From Blattabacterium cuenoti (GTDB lineage: Bacteria; Bacteroidota; Bacteroidia; Flavobacteriales; Blattabacteriaceae), in contig NZ_CP059186.1 in assembly GCF_014251335.1 (NCBI RefSeq), positions 560,289-624,288 on the forward strand: a stretch of DNA of 64,000 bases, in the 5' to 3' direction. Both the position numbers and the translations under genes were made by a program. The notes beneath the pieces are model-generated. The model was not told the origin of the DNA, made no database searches, and saw only the letters and a program-made list of their open reading frames with translations. Shown here one piece after another: positions 59,519-64,000 of the stretch (its first letter is position 1; every line of letters begins with the position of its first letter).

Positions 59519-59772
59519 TTAGTTTCTATAATAGAAACAGTCGATTTATTTTTTCTTCCTTTTTTAAAGGAAACATAACCATTTTTGATAGCGTATAAAG
59601 TATGATCTTTTCCCATTCCTACATTTTTTCCAGGATGATGTTTTGTTCCTCGCTGACGAACTATAATATTACCAGAATTTACGTATTGATTTCCATAGAT
59701 TTTAATACCCAATCTTCTTCCTATTGAATCTCTTCCATTTCTAGAGCTTCCAGAACCTTTTTTATGAGCCAT
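59509..59772 (-). CDS. rpmA: 50S ribosomal protein L27
   Basis: The 87-residue protein begins [20 protein letters not shown] and has the L27 signature [21 protein letters not shown]; its N-terminus lies near the peptidyl transferase centre. The last two codons (ACT GGG) and the stop TAG lie inside the downstream tRNA-Arg(CCU): the stop is tRNA positions 8-10. It follows rplU by 9 bases in the usual rplU-rpmA order. Confidence 0.96.
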   Translation of the reverse strand: MAHKKGSGSSRNGRDSIGRRLGIKIYGNQYVNSGNIIVRQRGTKHHPGKNVGMGKDHTLYAIKNGYVSFKKGRKNKSTVSIIETKTG

Positions 59773-59781
59773 ATTATTTTT

Positions 59782-60099
59782 TTATTTTTCTAAAAAAGAA
59801 ATTATTTTTATTTTTGAGAATAAAGGTCTAAATCCATTTTTTACTTTATATCCTTTTCTTCTTTTTTTCTTAAAAACAAAAATTTTTTTCCCTTTTATAT
59901 GTTGCATAATTTCTATTATAATGTTTATTTTTTCTAAAAAAGGATCCCCTAAAAAGAGTTTTCCTTCTTTATAAAACAAAAAAACTTGATTTAATAATAT
60001 TTCTTCTCCCACCTTTTCAGAAATATGAGGGACATAAATATACTGATTTTCAACAATTTTAAATTGTTTATCTTTTATATTAACAATAGCATATATCAT
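59782..60099 (-). CDS. rplU: 50S ribosomal protein L21
   Basis: The 105-residue protein has the L21 pattern: YAIVNIKDKQFKIVENQYIYV at the start, seen in parts, EILLNQVFLF in the middle, and the basic KKRRKGYKVKNGFRP segment at the end that binds 23S rRNA. It lies upstream of rpmA in the same direction and 10 bases after sufS, so the ribosomal pair may be read from the suf transcript. Confidence 0.95.
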   Translation of the reverse strand: MIYAIVNIKDKQFKIVENQYIYVPHISEKVGEEILLNQVFLFYKEGKLFLGDPFLEKINIIIEIMQHIKGKKIFVFKKKRRKGYKVKNGFRPLFSKIKIISFLEK

Positions 60100-60109
60100 A
60101 AATTCTATT

Positions 60110-61345
60110 TTACTTTAGTAATATTTTTTTTGCTTTTAAAAGACTTTCCAATAAATAATCTATTTCTTCACAAGTATTATACACAGAAAAACTAACTCGA
60201 ATCATTCCCGTAACTCTAAAAAAATTCATAAGAGGTTGTGCACATAAATGCCCTGTTCTAACCGCAATTCCTAAACGATCTAAAAGACTACCTACATCAA
60301 AACAATGTAAATTATCTATATTAAAGGAAATAATCCCAGATTTATCAGAAACATCCTTAGAAACTCCATATAATTGAATTCCATCTATTGAACTTAAACA
60401 TTTTATAGCATACATTAAAAGTTTTTTTTTGTAAGATTGAATATTTGATATCCCTATTTCTTTTACAAAATCTATAGCAAATCCCCAGACAACAATTCCT
60501 TCTATATTTGGGGTCCCTGCTTCAAATTTAAACGGTAAATCTGAATAAGTTGTACCATCAAAACTTACATTTTTAATCATTTCCCCTCCGAATTGATAAG
60601 GATATAATTTTTCTAATATTTTCTTTTTTCCATATAATATACCAATTCCAGTAGGTCCATACATTTTATGAGCAGAAAAAACATAAAAATCAACATTTAA
60701 ATCTTGTACATTTAAATCTAAATTAGATGGGACTTGAGCTCCATCAATTAAAACTAAAGCTCCATATTCATGTGCTTTTTCAATAATATCTTTAACTGGA
60801 TTAATAATTCCTAAAACATTTGATATATGACTAATAGATACTATTTTTGTTTTTTCTGAAATTAAAAATTCAAAATCTGTTAATTTTAAAAATCCACTAT
60901 CATGAATAGATATTATTTTTAAAATAGCATTTTTCTTTTTACAAAGAATTTGCCATGGAACAAAATTGGAATGATGTTCAAGACAAGAAATAATAATTTC
61001 ATCTCCTTCTTTTATAAAATTTTCCATACTAGAAGCGACCAAATTAATAGATTCTGTAGTTCCTTTTGTAAATATAATTTCTGAAGAATGTCTTGCATGA
61101 ATAAATTTTTTAATTTTTTTTCTAACATTCTCCACATATAGAGTTGCTTTATGACTAAGATAATGCAATCCTCTATGAACATTAGAATTCATAGTAGAAT
61201 AATAGCTTTGGGAAGCTTGAATTACTTTTAAGGGCTTCTGAGTTGTTGCTGCATTATCCATATAAATTAAAGGATTAGAATATATTTTCTCTTTTAAAAT
61301 AGGAAATTGATTTCTTATTTTTTGTATTTCTTTATCTGAAAACAT
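60110..61345 (-). CDS. sufS: SUF cysteine desulfurase
   Basis: The 411-residue class V aminotransferase-fold enzyme has EHHSNFVPWQ, the PLP lysine in SAHKMYGPTGIGILYG, and the active Cys in RTGHLCAQPLM. It takes sulfur from cysteine for Fe-S cluster assembly. It is the last of sufB-sufC-sufD-sufS, starting 5 bases after sufD. Confidence 0.95.
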   Translation of the reverse strand: MFSDKEIQKIRNQFPILKEKIYSNPLIYMDNAATTQKPLKVIQASQSYYSTMNSNVHRGLHYLSHKATLYVENVRKKIKKFIHARHSSEIIFTKGTTESINLVASSMENFIKEGDEIIISCLEHHSNFVPWQILCKKKNAILKIISIHDSGFLKLTDFEFLISEKTKIVSISHISNVLGIINPVKDIIEKAHEYGALVLIDGAQVPSNLDLNVQDLNVDFYVFSAHKMYGPTGIGILYGKKKILEKLYPYQFGGEMIKNVSFDGTTYSDLPFKFEAGTPNIEGIVVWGFAIDFVKEIGISNIQSYKKKLLMYAIKCLSSIDGIQLYGVSKDVSDKSGIISFNIDNLHCFDVGSLLDRLGIAVRTGHLCAQPLMNFFRVTGMIRVSFSVYNTCEEIDYLLESLLKAKKILLK

Positions 61346-61350
61346 ATATT

Positions 61351-62649
61351 TTATAAATTTTTATCTAATTTTTCCTTAATTTTTCTATTGATTAATTTTT
61401 TCAATTCAAAAATATGAATAGGAATCAACACTTCCCCTAAAAAAGATAATAACAATAACATTTTAGCTTTTTTTTCAGGAATTCCTCTGGATTGAAGATA
61501 AAATAATTCAGACTCTTGTATACTACCTATAGTACAACCATGTGAACACTTCACATATTCAGAATAAATTTCTAATTGAGGTTTAGCATATATACTTGCC
61601 TCATTAGAAAGAATAATATTATGATTTTTTTGGAATGCATTTATTTCTTTAATAAGTTTATTAACAATTATTTTTCCATTAAAAATACCTTTAGATTTTT
61701 CACTTAAAATATTTTTATATAATTGGAAACTATAAGCATCTGAACATAAATGATCGATCAAAGTATGATGATCTACAAATTGTTTTCCTGATAAAAGAGA
61801 AATACCATATAAATAAGAATAAGTTTTTTTTCCTATAGAATAAAACTTTAAATTATTTCTTATAAAATTTCCTTGAAAAGAAAAAGTATAAACAGTGCAT
61901 TTACTATTCTCATTTTGTTTTAAATATGTGTTATCTATTATAGAAGTTTCTACTAAATCATTTTGTACTTTATAATAGTCAATTATACTGTGATTCATAG
62001 CATAAATTTCGCTAACAGAATTTATAAAAGGGGAATGTTTTTTTAAACATTTGGAATGTTCTATAATTTTAACATGAGAATGTTCTCCTACTACAATTAA
62101 ATTTCTGTTATTCAACATAATTTTAGATTCAATCCCTGTAGAAATATGCAATATTTCTATGGGATTTTCTAAAATAACATGATTAGGAATGTAAATATAT
62201 GCTCCATCTATTGATAATAGTGTGTTTAAAGTATAAAATGCATCATACTGGTATGATAGTCTTCCATAATAATCTTTAATTTCACTTTCTTTTATAGATA
62301 TTATATTTGATAAAATAATATTTTCTGCATAAGTGTATGAAAAATAAGGGTTATATTTTCCATCTACAAAAACCAAAATAAAAGATCTTTCTTTTTTAAG
62401 AAAAGTTAAGTCTTTTATTTTTTTAGGTTCTATATTTTTTATTTTTTCATTTTCAGAAATAATATTATAATCTTGGTTAATAATTGAGTTAATATCTGTA
62501 TTTTTCCATTCTTCATTTCTATAAGAAGGAAATCCTTTTTTTTGGAAAAAATCAGAATGTTTTCGTTTCAAAAAAGACATATAAGAGTCTTTTTTTCTTG
62601 CAGAAGCAAATTTATTAATTAATAAAGTTACTTTTTCTCTTAACTGCAT
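61351..62649 (-). CDS. sufD: Fe-S cluster assembly protein SufD
   Basis: The 432-residue protein has the SufB/SufD beta-helix core with VVGEHSHVKIIEHS, KSKGIFNGKIIVNK, and KPQLEIYSEYVKCSHGCTIG near the end. With SufB and SufC it forms the scaffold for new Fe-S clusters. The N-terminal YRNEEWKNTD is typical of SufD. It is diverged but complete, and lies between sufC and sufS. Confidence 0.93.
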   Translation of the reverse strand: MQLREKVTLLINKFASARKKDSYMSFLKRKHSDFFQKKGFPSYRNEEWKNTDINSIINQDYNIISENEKIKNIEPKKIKDLTFLKKERSFILVFVDGKYNPYFSYTYAENIILSNIISIKESEIKDYYGRLSYQYDAFYTLNTLLSIDGAYIYIPNHVILENPIEILHISTGIESKIMLNNRNLIVVGEHSHVKIIEHSKCLKKHSPFINSVSEIYAMNHSIIDYYKVQNDLVETSIIDNTYLKQNENSKCTVYTFSFQGNFIRNNLKFYSIGKKTYSYLYGISLLSGKQFVDHHTLIDHLCSDAYSFQLYKNILSEKSKGIFNGKIIVNKLIKEINAFQKNHNIILSNEASIYAKPQLEIYSEYVKCSHGCTIGSIQESELFYLQSRGIPEKKAKMLLLLSFLGEVLIPIHIFELKKLINRKIKEKLDKNL

Positions 62650-62674
62650 TTAATTATAAAGTTAAACAATTCTT

Positions 62675-63427
62675 TTATACTTGATTTTTAGCTATCCAAT
62701 CATATCCTTCTTTTTCTAATTTTTCAGCTAATTTTTGATTTCCTGACTGAATAATTTTTCCATTATATAGAATATGTATGATATAGTCTGAAAAAATGTA
62801 ATCTAATAATCTTTTGTAATGAGTAATAATTAAAACAGAATTTTTATCATTTCTAAAAGCGTTAATACCTTGAGCAACTATACGTAAAGCATCTATATCT
62901 AAACCTGAGTCTACTTCATCTAAAATAGATAATAAAGGATCTAACATCATCATTTGAAATATCTCATTACGTTTTTTTTCTCCACCTGAAAAACCTTCAT
63001 TTAAAGAACGATAAAAAAAATTCTTATCAATGTTTAATAAAGAAGACTTTTCTTTTATTTTCAATAGAATATCTTTAGAAGACATTTTTTTTATATTTCT
63101 TGCTTCACAAATAGAATTAACCGCTGTTTTAACAAAATTAATAATGGATACTCCTGGTATTTCCACTGGGTGTTGAAAAGAAAGAAAAATTCCTAAATGT
63201 GCCCGTTCTTCTGGTGAAAAATTTAATAAATTTTTGTTAAAAAAATAAATATTACCTTCAGTTATTTTATACTCTTTTTTACCTGCTATTATAGCAGCAA
63301 GAGTACTTTTACCAGAACCATTAGGCCCCATAATAACATGATTCTCCCCTCTATTAATTTTTAAATTAATTCCTCTAAGTACCTTATTTTTATCTATATA
63401 AGCATGTAAATTTTCTATGTTTAACAT
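62675..63427 (-). CDS. sufC: SUF system ATPase SufC
   Basis: The 250-residue ABC-type ATPase has Walker A GPNGSGKSTLAAII, the ABC signature LNEGFSGGEKKRNE, and Walker B LSILDEVDSGLDIDAL, with the SufC-typical EVDSG. It powers scaffold rearrangement in SufBC2D. It lies 14 bases after sufB and 25 before sufD. Confidence 0.96.
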   Translation of the reverse strand: MLNIENLHAYIDKNKVLRGINLKINRGENHVIMGPNGSGKSTLAAIIAGKKEYKITEGNIYFFNKNLLNFSPEERAHLGIFLSFQHPVEIPGVSIINFVKTAVNSICEARNIKKMSSKDILLKIKEKSSLLNIDKNFFYRSLNEGFSGGEKKRNEIFQMMMLDPLLSILDEVDSGLDIDALRIVAQGINAFRNDKNSVLIITHYKRLLDYIFSDYIIHILYNGKIIQSGNQKLAEKLEKEGYDWIAKNQV

Positions 63428-63441
63428 AATAATTTTTATTA

Positions 63442-64000
63442 TTATCCGACAGATCCTTCCAAAGAAATTTCCAAAAGTTTTTGAGCTTCTACTGCAAATT
63501 CCATAGGAAGTTTTTTTAAAACTTCATTACTAAAACCATGAACAATTAAAGAAATTGCTTTTTCTATATTTATTCCTCTTTGATTACAATAAAAAATTTG
63601 ATCTTCTCCAATTTTTGAAGTTGTTGCTTCATGTTCTACTTTGGAAGTAGAATTATATACATGAATATATGGAAAAGTGTGAGCGCCACATTGATTTCCA
63701 ATTAATAAAGAATCACATTGAGAAAAATTACGAGAATGAATTGCTTGAGAAGCAATTTTCACCAATCCTCTATAATTATTTTGAGCTTTTCCAGCGGATA
63801 TTCCTTTTGATATAATAACACTTTTAGTATGTTTTCCTATGTGTATCATTTTAGTTCCCGTATCTGCTTGTTGAAAATCTTTAGTTAAAGCTAAAGAATA
63901 AAATTCTCCTATTGAAAAATCACCTTTCAGAATACAAGATGGATATTTCCAAGTGATTGAAGAACCAGTTTCGACTTGTATCCAAGATATTTTTGCTCCT
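63442..64000 (-). CDS. sufB: Fe-S cluster assembly protein SufB, C-terminal part (cut by window edge)
   Basis: The frame is open from the window edge to the stop at 63442, giving about 186 C-terminal residues. It shows [21 protein letters not shown], split over the start of the visible part, KTKSV-type repeats of the beta-helix, and [20 protein letters not shown] with CNQRGI, which are diagnostic of SufB. It is the scaffold subunit on which clusters assemble. The N-terminal half lies outside the window. It heads the visible sufBCDS run. Confidence 0.93.
   Translation of the reverse strand, partial: GAKISWIQVETGSSITWKYPSCILKGDFSIGEFYSLALTKDFQQADTGTKMIHIGKHTKSVIISKGISAGKAQNNYRGLVKIASQAIHSRNFSQCDSLLIGNQCGAHTFPYIHVYNSTSKVEHEATTSKIGEDQIFYCNQRGINIEKAISLIVHGFSNEVLKKLPMEFAVEAQKLLEISLEGSVG

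Overview
The window looks like chromosome of an obligate endosymbiont of the Flavobacteriia, and most closely like Blattabacterium, the fat-body symbiont of cockroaches. The evidence is a very A+T-rich composition (about one quarter G+C by eye), almost no spacer DNA, many lysine/asparagine/isoleucine-rich proteins, and flavobacterial features: a fused lpxC-fabZ, atpDC apart from other ATP synthase genes, an NAD kinase and UppS-BamA cluster, mevalonate kinase next to an RluB-type pseudouridine synthase and aroQ, a DUF2795 protein, and Bacteroidetes-type SecA without a zinc finger. The genus is inferred; no rRNA is present to confirm it. There is no mobile element, CRISPR array, prophage or gap above 300 bases.

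Layout. 1-2556 (-): outer-membrane assembly (bamA, cut by the edge), uppS, nadK. 2698-4779 (+): mevalonate kinase (frame broken), pseudouridine synthase, aroQ. 4746-8460 (-): acpP-fabF-rnc-hydrolase-engB. 8549-14590: pckA, riboflavin synthase, pdxA, atpD-atpC and ribF on alternating strands. 14574-17240: AddB-like nuclease. 17234-21499 (-): complete leucine operon leuA-leuC-leuD-leuB. 21639-28404: a helical protein of unknown role, a 4-TM protein, tyrS, a broken era, clpB. 28510-35017 (+): prfB, speA-speB, cmk-fabG-menD. 34971-38909 (-): sanA and secA. 38970-42724: DUF2795 protein, fmt, HU, pdxH, tRNA(CAU), dnaN; then pheT. 44787-54129 (mostly -): glyS, trxB, an HsdR-N-like nuclease domain, gap, lepA, tRNA-Arg(CCG), a frame-broken pth, sucD, efp, lpxC-fabZ. 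54261-57750: small membrane protein-rpmH, M14 peptidase, CPBP protease, rnz. 57741-64000 (-): FtsX-type permease, rbfA, tRNA(CAU) on +, tRNA-Arg(CCU), rpmA-rplU and sufB-C-D-S.

The genes give core information processing, envelope building, Fe-S assembly, gluconeogenic carbon flow (pckA, gap), and biosynthesis of leucine, aromatic amino acid precursors, B vitamins (riboflavin/FAD, PLP), menaquinone and putrescine. This fits a nutritional symbiont that provisions amino acids and vitamins.

The most notable signals are: (1) conserved genes whose reading frames break at A/T homopolymers (mvk, pdxA, era at two places, pth), while equal or longer tracts in prfB, fabG, tyrS and dnaN stay in frame, which suggests rescue by transcriptional slippage, early decay, or local sequence error; (2) rpmA running into the same-strand tRNA-Arg(CCU) so that tRNA bases U8-A9-G10 form its stop codon; (3) an LpxC half that has lost conserved catalytic positions while its fused FabZ half is intact; (4) a PheT lacking the tRNA-binding OB domain.
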